From Rhodoblastus acidophilus (GTDB lineage Bacteria; Pseudomonadota; Alphaproteobacteria; Rhizobiales; Beijerinckiaceae): 64,000 nt of DNA. Both the position numbers and the translations under genes were made by a program. Where the stretch lies: NCBI RefSeq assembly GCF_009720655.1, contig NZ_WNKS01000007.1, forward strand, positions 1 to 64,000. The letters run 5' to 3'. The notes beneath the pieces are model-generated. The model saw only the letters and a program-made list of their open reading frames with translations, was not told the origin of the DNA and made no database searches. Shown here one piece after another: positions 34,880-44,395 of this stretch; the stretch's first letter is position 1; every line of letters begins with the position of its first letter.

Positions 34880-36400
34880 ATGTACCAGGAAGCTGTAGCG
34901 CAACTGACAGGCAAGAACCTGATCAAGGCCAAGTTTGAGAACTTCATCGGGGGACAGTGGGTCGCCCCGGTCAAGGGCCAGTATTTCGACAATCTGTCGC
35001 CGATCAGCGGCCAGGTGCTGTGCAAGGTGCCGCGCTCGACCGCCGAGGACATCGAACTCGCGCTCGACGCAGCGCACCGGGCCAAGGAGTCCTGGGGCCG
35101 CACCCCCGCCGCGCAGCGCTCTCATGTCCTGCTCAAGATCGCCGACCGCATCGAGAACAACCTCGCGACTCTGGCCCTGGTCGAAACCCTCGACAACGGC
35201 AAGCCGATCCGCGAAACCACCTATGCCGACGTGCCCTTGCTGGCCGACCACTTCCGCTATTTCGCCGGCGTGTTGCGTTCGCAGGAAGGGTCGATTTCGG
35301 AAGTCGACCACGACACCATCGCCTATCACTTCCATGAGCCGCTCGGCGTCGTCGGCCAGATCATTCCCTGGAATTTCCCGCTGCTGATGGCCGGCTGGAA
35401 GCTGGCTCCCGCGCTCGCCGCTGGCAATTGCATCGTCATGAAGCCCGCCGAGCAGACCCCGGTCAGCATCCTCGTGCTGATGGAGTTGATCGCCGACTTG
35501 CTGCCGGAAGGCGTGTTGAACGTCGTCAACGGTTTCGGCGCCGAAGCCGGCCGCGCGCTGGCCTCCAGCAACCGCATTCGCAAGATCGCGTTCACCGGTT
35601 CGACCGCGACCGGCCGCACCATCGCCCACGCCGCAGCCGACAACCTGATCCCGGCCACGCTGGAGCTGGGCGGCAAGTCGCCGAACATCTTCTTCGCCGA
35701 CGTGCTCGCCGAGGACGACGACTTCTTCGACAAGGCGCTCGAAGGTTTCACGCTCTTCGCCTTCAACCAGGGCGAAGTCTGCACCTGCCCCAGCCGCGCC
35801 CTGATCCAGGAATCGGTCTATGACCGCTTCATGGAGCGCATCGTCAAGCGCGTGCAGTCGATCAAGCAGGGCAACCCGCTCGACATGAGCACCCAGTGCG
35901 GCGCGCAGGCTTCGCAGATGCAGATGGAGAAGATCCTCTCTTACATCGACATCGGCAAGCAGGAAGGCGCCCAGTGCCTCACCGGCGGTCGTCGCGCCAC
36001 CATGACCAACGAACTCGCGAACGGCTATTACATCGAGCCGACCGTGTTCCACGGCAACAACAAGATGCGCATCTTCCAGGAAGAAATCTTTGGACCGGTG
36101 GTTTCCGTGACCACCTTCAAGGACGAGGCGGAAGCGCTCGAGATCGCCAACGACACGATCTTCGGCCTCGGCGCGGGCGTGTGGACCCGCGACATCAGCC
36201 GCGCCTACCGTTTTGGACGCGGCATCCAGGCTGGGCGTGTGTGGACCAACTGCTACCACGCCTATCCGGCCCACGCGGCCTTCGGCGGCTACAAGGAATC
36301 CGGCATCGGCCGCGAAACCCACAAAATGATGCTCGACCACTACCAGCAGACCAAAAACATTTTGGTGAGCTACAGCCCGAAGGCGCTGGGCTTCTTCTGA
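34880..36400 (+). CDS. NAD-dependent aldehyde dehydrogenase (ExaC/AcoD type)
   Basis: 506 residues, the normal length for this subfamily. Seen: [20 protein letters not shown], the FTGSTATGR nucleotide loop, [12 protein letters not shown] with the catalytic Glu region, and the catalytic Cys in [14 protein letters not shown] (the double CxC pattern is typical of this subfamily). The C-terminal [16 protein letters not shown] is conserved. It oxidises acetaldehyde or related aldehydes to acids in the cytoplasm; in a methylotroph it may deal with products of PQQ alcohol dehydrogenases. GGAGGAACGTGA precedes ATG 34880. It pairs with the DUF779 gene. Confidence 0.95.
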   Translation: MYQEAVAQLTGKNLIKAKFENFIGGQWVAPVKGQYFDNLSPISGQVLCKVPRSTAEDIELALDAAHRAKESWGRTPAAQRSHVLLKIADRIENNLATLALVETLDNGKPIRETTYADVPLLADHFRYFAGVLRSQEGSISEVDHDTIAYHFHEPLGVVGQIIPWNFPLLMAGWKLAPALAAGNCIVMKPAEQTPVSILVLMELIADLLPEGVLNVVNGFGAEAGRALASSNRIRKIAFTGSTATGRTIAHAAADNLIPATLELGGKSPNIFFADVLAEDDDFFDKALEGFTLFAFNQGEVCTCPSRALIQESVYDRFMERIVKRVQSIKQGNPLDMSTQCGAQASQMQMEKILSYIDIGKQEGAQCLTGGRRATMTNELANGYYIEPTVFHGNNKMRIFQEEIFGPVVSVTTFKDEAEALEIANDTIFGLGAGVWTRDISRAYRFGRGIQAGRVWTNCYHAYPAHAAFGGYKESGIGRETHKMMLDHYQQTKNILVSYSPKALGFF

Positions 36401-36411
36401 GAACGAAAAAA

Positions 36412-36437
36412 GGCCGCCCCGGCGAACCGGGGCGGCC
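36412..36437. terminator. Strong hairpin after the aldehyde dehydrogenase gene
   Basis: 11-bp stem GGCCGCCCCGG/CCGGGGCGGCC with a CGAA loop, 11 bases after the stop. On the plus strand it is followed by ATGAAAATTTT, a weak T tract. A run of six A precedes it. Confidence 0.7.
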
Positions 36438-36498
36438 ATGAAAATTTTGATGCGCGGCGCCGGCGACGGGCCGCGCAGTTTTATATCAGCGAGCAACC

Positions 36499-36885
36499 AT
36501 GTCGGCGCCGGAACGAGTCATCGCCACCGAGGAAACCCTGCGCTGGATCGAACGCCTGCGCGAAAAGCATGGCGCGCTGCTGTTCTACCAGTCCGGCGGC
36601 TGTTGCGAAGGCTCTGCGCCCTTGTGCAATCCGTTGGAAGGCTATTACGTCGGCCGGCGCGACATTCGGCTCGGCGAGATCGGCGGCTGCCCCTTTTACA
36701 TCCGCGAAGACCAGTTCGAATACTGGCGCCACACCCAGCTGATCATCGACGTCGTGGAGGGCGGCTCCAACGGTTTCTCATTGGAAGCGCCAGAAGGAAT
36801 CAGCTTTCACACCCGCTCACGCGTCTTTTCCGACGCGGAGAGTGTAGCGCTCGCCGCCGCCGGAGAACCGCCGCGCGGCGGTTAG
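36499..36885 (+). CDS. DUF779 family protein
   Basis: 128 residues. Cys-rich N-terminal core: FYQSGGCCEGSAPLC, then EIGGCPFYIRE. No signal peptide. DUF779 genes are found again and again next to ExaC-type aldehyde dehydrogenases, and a supporting role for that enzyme is assumed, but the mechanism is not known. The four close Cys suggest a metal site. It stands 98 bases after the dehydrogenase stop with a hairpin between, so its expression may be partly separate. Confidence 0.88.
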   Translation: MSAPERVIATEETLRWIERLREKHGALLFYQSGGCCEGSAPLCNPLEGYYVGRRDIRLGEIGGCPFYIREDQFEYWRHTQLIIDVVEGGSNGFSLEAPEGISFHTRSRVFSDAESVALAAAGEPPRGG

Positions 36886-37051
36886 CTCAATTTTCGACCC
36901 TCACGCGCAGAAAGTGTGAAAAGACCTATTGCGCCCGAGGTCGATAACGGCTAAGTAACAGCCCACAGCGAATGCACAAGCGGTTTGCGGCACGCAACTT
37001 CTTGTTTCATATCGAAAAAAGCGCCGACCACCCCAAGGTCGGAGAGCGGTT

Positions 37052-37127
<76 letters not shown>

Positions 37128-37165
37128 AAAACACCTGAAATCAAGCAGACTATCGCGTGCGTGCT

Positions 37166-40100
37166 CTAATGAAAATCGCGCGACCTCGGCATCACCCGCA
37201 CATCGCGCGGATGCCGCGCGCGATCGGCGCGCCGTTGCAGCCCCTCTGCCAGATGGGCCAGTTCGTCTGAACGATCGTAAATCCGCAGCGCCAGCAGATG
37301 GACGACGCCGGCCCAACTTTTCTGCACCCGTCCCTCCACCGCCATCAACCGCGCCGCCATGGTCTCCCTGCGAAATTTTTCGAAAAGACTGGCGTAAACC
37401 GCGACGTTGATCACGCCGGTCTCATCCTCCAGCGTGACAAAGATCATTTTTCCGTTCCCCGGCCGCTGCCGCACCAGCACCAAACCCGCCGCCTTGCGCC
37501 ACGCGCCATTGGAGCAACCCGCCAGAACCCGGGCGCTGGAAAATTTTTCGCGTGAAAAAATCGGCCGCAGCAAATGCATGGGATGGGCGTTCAACGTCAG
37601 CCGTAAACTCTGGTAATCGGCGACGACCTGCTCGCCAACGCCGAGCGCCGGCAACACAGCATCCGGCTCTTCCGCCAATTCCCCGATTCCCGCCGCCTCA
37701 AACAGGGGCAACGGTTTTTCGCCCGGCAGACGCCTTGCGGCCCACAGGGCGACGCGTCGATCAAACCGCTCGCGCGGCTCAAGAGTGAGCGCGCGACAGG
37801 ATCGAAAAGCGTCGGCGTCGGCCAACACTTTGAGCGCACGCGAAGAGAGATTCGTTCGCGCGGCGCAGGCCTCTAAAGTCTCGAATCCCTGACCTCTCGC
37901 GGCGACCAATTTTAAAATTTCGTCCTCGCGCAATCCGCTGATCTGGCGAAAACCGATTCGCAAGGCGAGGCCGTTCTCGCCGCGCTCCAGCGTGGAGTCC
38001 CAATGGGAAGCGTTGACATCGACCGGGCGGATTTCGACCCCATGTTCGCGCGCGTCACGCACGATCTGCGCCGGCGCATAAAACCCCATCGGCTGGGAAT
38101 TGAGCAGCGCGCAGGCGAACACGGCGGGATGACGGCATTTCAGCCAGGCGGAAATATAGACGAGGATGGCGAAGGAGGCGGCATGGCTTTCCGGAAAGCC
38201 ATAGGAGCCAAACCCTTTGATTTGCTCGAAACAGCGCTGCGCAAAGTCGCGCTCGTAGCCGCGTGCGCACATACGTTCGACCATCAGCTTCTCGAACTGG
38301 CCGATCTCACCAAGATGCCGGAACGTCGCCATGGCGCGGCGCAGGCGATTGGCCTCCGCCTCGGAAAATTCGGCCGCCACCATGGCGAGGCTCATCGCCT
38401 GCTCCTGAAACAATGGCACGCCAAGGGTTTTTCCTAGAACGCTTTCCAATTCGTTCGGATCGCCTCGCCCCTGCGCCGGCGAGGGAAACGAAACCGGCTC
38501 CAGACCCGCGCGCCGGCGCAAATAGGGATGCACCATGTCGCCCTGAATCGGACCGGGACGCACGATGGCGACCTCGATCACCAGATCGTAAAATTTTTGC
38601 GGCCGCAAATGCGGCAGCATGTTCATCTGCGCGCGGCTTTCGACCTGGAACACGCCGATGGAATCGCCCCGGCAAAGCATGTCGTAGACGGCGGCCTCTT
38701 CGCGCGGAACATCGGCAAGGCCGATGCGCAATCCCTCATGCGCCGCGAGCAGTTCAAATCCCTTGCGGATGCAGGTGAGCATGCCAAGCGCCAAGACATC
38801 GACCTTCATCAGTCCAAGCGTGGCGATATCGTCCTTGTCCCATTCCAAAAAGGTGCGGTCGGCCATGGCGGCGTTGCCGATCGGGCAGAGCTCGTCGAGC
38901 CGCCCGCGCGTCAGCACGAAGCCGCCGACATGCTGCGAAAGATGGCGCGGGAAACCCAAAATTTTGCGCGCGAACAACAGCACCTGGGCGATGACGGGAT
39001 TATCGGGATCAAGCCCCGTCCCGGCGAGATGCGGCGCGCCATGCGAGCCCCATTGCATTGACGACAGCACGCCGATCATGTCCTCGGACAGCCCAAAAAT
39101 TTTTGCGACATCGCGCAGGGCGCTGCGCGAGCGATAACACACGACTTCCGCCGCCAGCCCGGCGCGCTCGCGGCCGTATTTGGCGTAAATATGCTGGATG
39201 ACCTCTTCGCGCCGCTCATGCTCGAAATCGACATCGATATCGGGCGGCTCGCGCCGCTCCGAGGAGATGAAGCGCGCGAACAAAAGATCGTTCACCGCCG
39301 GATCGACGGCGGTGATGCCGAGCACATAGCAGACGGCGGAATTGGCCGCGGAGCCGCGCCCCTGGCACAGAATCCCTTTTTCCCTGGCGAAGGACACGAT
39401 GTCGTGGATGGTAAGGAAATAGGGCGCGTAATCAAGCCGGGCGATCAAGGCCAGTTCGCTCGCAAGGAGGTCGAGCACCTTTTGCGGGGCGCCATAGGGA
39501 TAAAGCTCCGGAAGAGCACGGCGCACCAGTTCTTCCAGCCAGGCCTGCGGCGTCCAGTCCTTTGGAACGGGCTCGTCGGGATATTCATAGGCGAGTTCGC
39601 GCAAATGAAATTTTACACGCGACAAAAGGACCTGAGTTTGCTCAATGGCCTCGGGCGCATCGGAGAAAAGGCGCGCCATTTCTCCCGGCGCCTTTAAATG
39701 CCGTTCGGCATTGCTCTCCAGGAGTCGGCCCGCCTGCGCCAGCGTGACATGCTCGCGCACACACGTGAGCACATCCTGCAAAGGGCGGTCTTCGGGACTG
39801 GCGTAAAGCACATCATTATGCGCGAGAATTTTGACGCCCTGTCGCCTCGCGGCCTCCCGCAGAGCATGCAGCCGGCGCCGATCCCCTCCCCCGCGCGGCA
39901 TGGCGACGCCCAGCCAAAGCCCCGCGCATTTTTCCTTCGCTCGGGTCAGAAAAATTTCAAATTTTTGCGGCGCTGACGGCGGCAAGAGGATCAGCAAGAG
40001 GTCGCGCGAATCCGCCAGCAGATCTTCAAACGCAAGCAGGCACTCGCCCTTTTTCGCGCGCCGTTTTCCCACGGTGAGCAGACGGCACAATTGCCCCCAT

Positions 40101-40372
40101 CCCGCGCGGTTTTGCGGATAGGCGATGACATCGGGCGCGCCGTCGGAGAAGACCAGACGCGCGCCGGACACGAACTTGAAGTCTTGCGCTTCGCCCTCGC
40201 AAGAATCCTCCAGCGCGCCGACCGCGCGGACCACGCCGGCGACGGAATTACGATCGCACAAGCCGAGGCCCGAATAACCCAGCTTCAATGCTCGTCCGAT
40301 CAGCGCTTCCGGTTGCGAGGCGCCGCGCAGGAAGGAATAGTTGGAGGCGCAAGCCAGCTCCGCATAAGTCAT
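37166..40372 (-). CDS. dnaE2: Error-prone DNA polymerase III alpha subunit DnaE2 (ImuC)
   Basis: The polymerase of the ImuABC mutasome, which copies damaged DNA in the SOS response. 1068 residues, typical of DnaE2 and shorter than replicative DnaE1. N-terminal PHP domain (YAELACASNYSFLRGASQPE), polymerase palm acidic residues in PPDIDVDFEHERREEV, and a C-terminal OB-fold (GKMIFVTLEDETGVINVAV). It ends near the tRNA-Ala gene on the opposite strand. Last gene of the imuA-imuB-dnaE2 operon, 32 bases after imuB. Confidence 0.97.
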   Translation of the reverse strand: MTYAELACASNYSFLRGASQPEALIGRALKLGYSGLGLCDRNSVAGVVRAVGALEDSCEGEAQDFKFVSGARLVFSDGAPDVIAYPQNRAGWGQLCRLLTVGKRRAKKGECLLAFEDLLADSRDLLLILLPPSAPQKFEIFLTRAKEKCAGLWLGVAMPRGGGDRRRLHALREAARRQGVKILAHNDVLYASPEDRPLQDVLTCVREHVTLAQAGRLLESNAERHLKAPGEMARLFSDAPEAIEQTQVLLSRVKFHLRELAYEYPDEPVPKDWTPQAWLEELVRRALPELYPYGAPQKVLDLLASELALIARLDYAPYFLTIHDIVSFAREKGILCQGRGSAANSAVCYVLGITAVDPAVNDLLFARFISSERREPPDIDVDFEHERREEVIQHIYAKYGRERAGLAAEVVCYRSRSALRDVAKIFGLSEDMIGVLSSMQWGSHGAPHLAGTGLDPDNPVIAQVLLFARKILGFPRHLSQHVGGFVLTRGRLDELCPIGNAAMADRTFLEWDKDDIATLGLMKVDVLALGMLTCIRKGFELLAAHEGLRIGLADVPREEAAVYDMLCRGDSIGVFQVESRAQMNMLPHLRPQKFYDLVIEVAIVRPGPIQGDMVHPYLRRRAGLEPVSFPSPAQGRGDPNELESVLGKTLGVPLFQEQAMSLAMVAAEFSEAEANRLRRAMATFRHLGEIGQFEKLMVERMCARGYERDFAQRCFEQIKGFGSYGFPESHAASFAILVYISAWLKCRHPAVFACALLNSQPMGFYAPAQIVRDAREHGVEIRPVDVNASHWDSTLERGENGLALRIGFRQISGLREDEILKLVAARGQGFETLEACAARTNLSSRALKVLADADAFRSCRALTLEPRERFDRRVALWAARRLPGEKPLPLFEAAGIGELAEEPDAVLPALGVGEQVVADYQSLRLTLNAHPMHLLRPIFSREKFSSARVLAGCSNGAWRKAAGLVLVRQRPGNGKMIFVTLEDETGVINVAVYASLFEKFRRETMAARLMAVEGRVQKSWAGVVHLLALRIYDRSDELAHLAEGLQRRADRARHPRDVRVMPRSRDFH

Positions 40373-40404
40373 TGTTTCAATACCGGTTTTTCCTGCGGCA
40401 AGGC

Positions 40405-41928
40405 CTATGCGAACAGCCCATGAATGAACCAGCGCGGCGTGCCCTCACCGCGCTCGTAGAGTCCGTGGCGGAACAGCCAAAACCTGCGTCCCTCCACATC
40501 CTCGACGCGGTAATAATCCCGCTCCGGCGCCTCCAACCCTTGAGTCCGCCAATCCGGCGCGATGCGTTCGGGCCCTTCGGCGCGCAACACGTCATGCATT
40601 TTGCGTCGCCAGCGGAATCGCGCCGGAGGTCCATCCGGCGCAAGCGCCACGACTTCGACCGGTTGCGGCGGATCGAACAAGGTGAGCGGTCGCGCTGGCG
40701 GTTCGCCAGCAATCGGCGCCGACCATTCGGACGGCGGCGCGGAGACGGGAGCGGTGCGGCTTTCGCGCTCCGGTTCATGCGAATCCCCGCGCATAAAACG
40801 CAGAACGCGCGCGCGACCGAAACGCGTGGTGAGGCGGTCGAGCAATTCCCTCAACTCGCGCTCGCTGTCGCTCTGAGGGGCGCCTTCAAAACTCTCCTGA
40901 AGGGCATCGCATTTTTCCGCACGCGGGACAGCGAGGCGTAGGGCGTCGTAACCAAAACCTGGGTCCAGAGGATCGGCAAGCGAGTCAAGCTTTTCGCGGA
41001 ACAACTGCGCCAAAAAATTTTCGTCGCGCGTCGGCCGCAAGGTTTCGACATCGAGACAGCGCACATGGCCATCGGCGCGAAAAAAGGACAGCTCGAACCG
41101 GCGCCCACCTTCGCCGCGCTGCTCCAACAGAAACGCGGCTTCGCGCAGCAGATCGGCGATGACGGCATCCAAAACCTCGCGCGCAGAAAAAGGTTCGAGA
41201 AAATGCCGTTCGACCATGCGCTCGGGGGGCGGCCGCAACGGCGTAATGCGGCGATCGGCTCTGCCAAACACACGTTCGAGCCGATACGGAAATTCATTGC
41301 CAAAGCGGGCGGCGAACATCCGCGTCGGCCGCGCCGCCAGATCGCCGAGAGTTTTGAAACCAGCGCGATGGAGAGCGAAATGGGCGTCCTCGTCCGCTTC
41401 CAGTGCTGCGAGCGGCAGGTGCGCGACGGCGGCTTCCGCATTGTCCTTGAAAACACCGCCAGAGGAAAAGCGCGCCAGGGCGCGCGCGCAATCGGGCGAC
41501 GGCGCGACGGCGGCCCGAGCCGCAAAACCCCATGCGGAGAAATCGGCGATGATGCGCTGGCGCATCGCCTCTTCGCCGCCGAACAGATGCGCGCAACCGG
41601 CGATGTCGAGCACGAGGCCATGCGGTTCGTCGAGCGCCGTCAGCGGCGTATAGCGCGCGCAGCGCGCCGCGAGATTGAGCAGCAGGTCGCAATCGGCTTT
41701 TGGATCAGCGGGCGCGACGACGAGGCGCGGCGCGCGCGCGCGCGCATCAGAAAGCGACAGGCCGGACGCCAATCCCTGTTCAAGGGCCGCGGGATCGAGT
41801 GCGTAAAGTCTTTGAGCATTGGCGCGCTTTTCCACCAGCGCGAAGGGGCCGTCATCCGGCGCGCCGCCGCAGATTCGAAGTCGCTCCGTCGGCAAAAAGG
41901 GAAGGAAGAGCGCGAGGTAAAGCCGCAT
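40405..41928 (-). CDS. imuB: ImuB, Y-family polymerase-like mutasome protein
   Basis: 507 residues. Y-family fold at the N terminus (LPFLPTERLRI, ALDEPHGLVLDIAGCAHLFGG), but ImuB proteins lack a working active site and act as the hub that links DnaE2 and ImuA to the beta clamp. The C-terminal half is ImuB-specific, with the PLTLFDPPQPVEV segment and the YYRVEDVEGRRFWLFR ending typical of the family. ATG 41928 lies inside the 3' end of imuA (77-base overlap); the longer frame to 42135 would run further into imuA. Confidence 0.94.
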   Translation of the reverse strand: MRLYLALFLPFLPTERLRICGGAPDDGPFALVEKRANAQRLYALDPAALEQGLASGLSLSDARARAPRLVVAPADPKADCDLLLNLAARCARYTPLTALDEPHGLVLDIAGCAHLFGGEEAMRQRIIADFSAWGFAARAAVAPSPDCARALARFSSGGVFKDNAEAAVAHLPLAALEADEDAHFALHRAGFKTLGDLAARPTRMFAARFGNEFPYRLERVFGRADRRITPLRPPPERMVERHFLEPFSAREVLDAVIADLLREAAFLLEQRGEGGRRFELSFFRADGHVRCLDVETLRPTRDENFLAQLFREKLDSLADPLDPGFGYDALRLAVPRAEKCDALQESFEGAPQSDSERELRELLDRLTTRFGRARVLRFMRGDSHEPERESRTAPVSAPPSEWSAPIAGEPPARPLTLFDPPQPVEVVALAPDGPPARFRWRRKMHDVLRAEGPERIAPDWRTQGLEAPERDYYRVEDVEGRRFWLFRHGLYERGEGTPRWFIHGLFA

Positions 41929-42658
41929 CGTCCGGCTCTGAGATTTGATGAAACAGGCCCTGGTCACGCAACCACTCCAAACGCCACGAACGCTCCGCCG
42001 CGCCGCCACGATGGCGCAGCAAGGTGATTTCAAAACCGGGAGAGCCCGGCGCATTGGCTGCAAGCGCACGCGAGGGACAGGCGCGCGCTCGCCAGCGGGA
42101 AGCGGCGGCGCTGGAGCCGGTCTGCGCATCCTCAAGACCGACGCGCAGCAGGAACAGGGTGACGCCGGATTTTTCCGCCGCTCGCGCCAGCCGCAAGGTG
42201 GCGGTGAGATTCAGCACAGACGGCGCCCCAAAAATTTCGATCAGGGCCGCGCCGAGACTCTTGCAGCGCGCCGCCTCGACCCCGGCGCGCAGCACGGCTT
42301 GCGCGTCGCGCCCGCGCACCAGCGACAGGAGCGCGGGGTCGACGCCAAATTCCGCAAGACCGATCCCGTTCAGCCGCCCGGCCTCGTCATCGAGAAAATC
42401 CGGCCGCGCCCATAGCAAAGGCCGCGACGGCGCGGCGCGCCGGGCCAGGGCGAGACCAAAACCGGCTGCGGCCGACCAATCGGCCCAGGACGCATGGACT
42501 TCATGCAGGGCGGCGCGGTTCAGTCCGCCGCCAAGAAACTGATCCACTTCGCTCTCGCCCAGAGCGAAGGCCGCCTCGCGTTCTGGCGCAAAACCATGCC
42601 GAAGCGCGATCCGGGCGAGTTCCAGACGCAAGTCGTCCAAAATTTTGACGCGAGACAT
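41852..42658 (-). CDS. imuA: ImuA, RecA-like mutasome protein
   Basis: 268 residues, RecA/SulA-like fold. N-terminal FALGESEVDQFLGGGLNRAALHEVHA, then WARPDFLDDEAGRLNGIGL. No clear P-loop Lys is visible, as is usual in this family. It starts the operon, with the SOS box 44 bases upstream of ATG 42658. Confidence 0.92.
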   Translation of the reverse strand: MSRVKILDDLRLELARIALRHGFAPEREAAFALGESEVDQFLGGGLNRAALHEVHASWADWSAAAGFGLALARRAAPSRPLLWARPDFLDDEAGRLNGIGLAEFGVDPALLSLVRGRDAQAVLRAGVEAARCKSLGAALIEIFGAPSVLNLTATLRLARAAEKSGVTLFLLRVGLEDAQTGSSAAASRWRARACPSRALAANAPGSPGFEITLLRHRGGAAERSWRLEWLRDQGLFHQISEPDDAALPRALPSLFADGATSNLRRRAG

Positions 42659-42701
42659 CCTTCGCCCCTGTGCATGACATGCATGGCGTTTTCACGAGAT
42701 T

Positions 42702-42716
42702 GTTCCTGTTATGTTC
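42702..42716 (-). promoter_or_regulatory. LexA (SOS) box of the imuA operon
   Basis: GTTC-CTGTTAT-GTTC: an exact GTTC-N7-GTTC, the alphaproteobacterial LexA site, 44 bases above the imuA start codon. Confidence 0.9.
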
Positions 42717-42764
42717 CTATAAAAACCGAAATGCGGAGAGAGTCAAGAGACATGCCGAAAACAC

Positions 42765-42797
42765 AAAAAAGCCCCGCCCGGCCAGAGCCGGGCGGGG
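42765..42797 (-). terminator. Terminator at the end of the phage/GTA-like module
   Basis: 11-bp stem CCCCGCCCGGC/GCCGGGCGGGG with a CAGA loop. On the minus strand it is followed by G and six T. It lies 29 bases after the stop of the last module gene. Confidence 0.9.
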
Positions 42798-42825
42798 TGA
42801 ATTTTGATACCCCCGAAAGGGAGGG

Positions 42826-43083
42826 TCAGGCGCCGAGACTGTTCTGATAATGCGCTTCCGCGAGGGCGCGACGCAGATTGACGACTTCCTCGCGCAGGCT
42901 TTGAATCTCCAGCATAAGGTCATCGACCCGGCGCTCATAGCCGTCGATCAGGGTTTGCAACCGAGCGTCCAGCGCGGTCTGCATTGCGGGTCCGCGATTG
43001 ACCAGGGCGAGAAGGAAGCCGCCGACAGCGGTCAGCGCGCTGGCGCCCAATGTCACCAGCCAGTTGGGAATCTCGCCAATCAT
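42826..43083 (-). CDS. Small membrane protein with coiled coil, possible lysis accessory
   Basis: 85 residues. One membrane helix (about 8-28, LVTLGASALTAVGGFLLALV), then a heptad-rich helix (LQTLIDGYERRVDDLMLEIQ and beyond). This layout resembles inner-membrane spanins, or small holin-like proteins, found near endolysin genes. The position at the end of the lysis block supports this; no family is recognised. Confidence 0.6.
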   Translation of the reverse strand: MIGEIPNWLVTLGASALTAVGGFLLALVNRGPAMQTALDARLQTLIDGYERRVDDLMLEIQSLREEVVNLRRALAEAHYQNSLGA

Positions 43084-43145
43084 GACATTGTCGTCCTCTG
43101 AACGGATGAAGCGCCGCCTCACGAAGCGCGTTCGGCCTGCGATCA

Positions 43146-43451
43146 TCATTTCGACGAGGAAACGGCGACGGTCGAGGCGATGCCGCCAAGCGTCGAGCAG
43201 AGCGACATCGAGACGTTCACGACTTTGGTCGTCGTTCCGGTGCGCACGACCTGCCCGCCGGAATTCGCCACCTGTTCGGCGACCAGCGCGATATTCGCGA
43301 CCGTGCTGATATCGCAAGCAAAAATTTGCGCAATGGCGGCCGCTGTCCTGGCGTGCTGCTGAATTTGATCGGCAGTAATCGGGGTTTTCGAGGACATGGC
43401 CGAAGCCGGCAGGGCCGCGAACAGGAGCGCGCACGCGATGAGCTTTTTCAT
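43146..43451 (-). CDS. Secreted small protein of the lysis block, unknown
   Basis: 101 residues. Signal peptide 1-18 (KKLIACALLFAALPASA). The mature part is Ala/Thr/Val-rich with two Cys (IFACDIST and MSLCSTLGG), likely a periplasmic disulfide. ATG 43451 is the natural start of the signal peptide. Function unknown. It lacks a lipobox, so it is not a typical outer spanin. Confidence 0.6.
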   Translation of the reverse strand: MKKLIACALLFAALPASAMSSKTPITADQIQQHARTAAAIAQIFACDISTVANIALVAEQVANSGGQVVRTGTTTKVVNVSMSLCSTLGGIASTVAVSSSK

Positions 43452-43458
43452 GGCATCC

Positions 43459-43836
43459 TCAGGTGAAGACGGCCGCGCCGGATTCGGGGTTGATCCCATC
43501 CTTTCCGAGCGGCCTGGATGGGGTAACCTTGATGAGATCCCAGTCAGGCGGGAACGTCTCGTAAAGCGCGACGAGCGCCTCGGCGAGGGAAATGGCGAGC
43601 GCCACGTTCCTGGCGACGGCGACCGGGAGCACGGGCGCAAGCGCCTTGTCGAGGGCCAACCCGGCGGCCAGCCCTTCGGAGATCGTCGCCTTGCCGGCGG
43701 CGAGGTCGATCAGGAATCTCACCGCCAGTTCAGCAGCAGCCACATCCTGGCCAATGGTTCCCGTCGCCGCCGCGGCGCCCGCAGGCGTCTTGGCCGCGTC
43801 GGAAACCCACGAGGCGAAGCGGTCCCAGACGCTCAT
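43459..43836 (-). CDS. Unknown protein of the lysis block
   Basis: 125 residues, largely helical, Ala/Leu-rich, no clear signal peptide. The C terminus is polar (WDLIKVTPSRPLGKDG). Its ATG overlaps the stop of the upstream holin-like gene (ATGA), so they are coupled. Not recognised. Confidence 0.6.
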   Translation of the reverse strand: MSVWDRFASWVSDAAKTPAGAAAATGTIGQDVAAAELAVRFLIDLAAGKATISEGLAAGLALDKALAPVLPVAVARNVALAISLAEALVALYETFPPDWDLIKVTPSRPLGKDGINPESGAAVFT

Positions 43837-44318
43837 TTCGTCGCCACAGCCGCGCCGACCAAATCGGCGGAGGCGTCAGCCGGGACAACACCCAGCGCGG
43901 ACAGCTTGGCGAGGATCAGCGGGCGCAAGTTGGCGCCGAGCCATTTGGAAATCGCGGGCGCCGATGCAACCGCATATTGTTCGGCGGCGGCCAGAACGAG
44001 GTTGGTCGTTTCCAGCGTCAACGTCTTGCCGTGAACCGCGCCCTCGACCGCGCCGACGCCGTAATTGACGGCCTTGGCGATCAGATCGTCGGTCAGCAGC
44101 ACTTTGACATAGGCGGGGGCCCATTTGGCGACGACGAAAGACAGGAGCGCGATGGCGATGGAGCCGAGCGACGCCAGCGCCGACGACACCCAGGCGCCCC
44201 AGGGCACAACGATCGAAGTGGGCGCAGCCCCATCGCCGGCGAAAGCGGCGGAAGCCATGCCGAGGCACAGAAGGCACGCGGACGCGAACGCCGTCCTGGC
44301 GAACAGGCTTATGTTCAT
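43833..44318 (-). CDS. Holin-like protein (LLH-type pattern) with signal sequence
   Basis: 161 residues. A signal sequence (about 1-27, ending SAAFA) is followed by a hydrophobic helix (ALASLGSIAIALLSFVVAKW) and a helical domain with the pattern DDLIAKAVNYGVGAVEGAV, then KTLTLETTNLVLAAAEQYA, reminiscent of phage holins of the LLH family. It lies beside two peptidoglycan hydrolase genes, fitting a lysis cassette. The assignment is by pattern only. Confidence 0.55.
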   Translation of the reverse strand: MNISLFARTAFASACLLCLGMASAAFAGDGAAPTSIVVPWGAWVSSALASLGSIAIALLSFVVAKWAPAYVKVLLTDDLIAKAVNYGVGAVEGAVHGKTLTLETTNLVLAAAEQYAVASAPAISKWLGANLRPLILAKLSALGVVPADASADLVGAAVATK

Positions 44319-44395
44319 GTTGGTTTCCTTTCAGGACTGCCGGCGTCGTAAAGGCCGCGCATCGCCGGCCGGCGCCCGACGCGCAGGTTGGTCGG

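Noticed and set aside
36412-36437. Terminator of a minus-strand gene based on the A run before the stem
   Set aside because: No minus-strand gene ends here; it is better explained as the hairpin below the aldehyde dehydrogenase gene.
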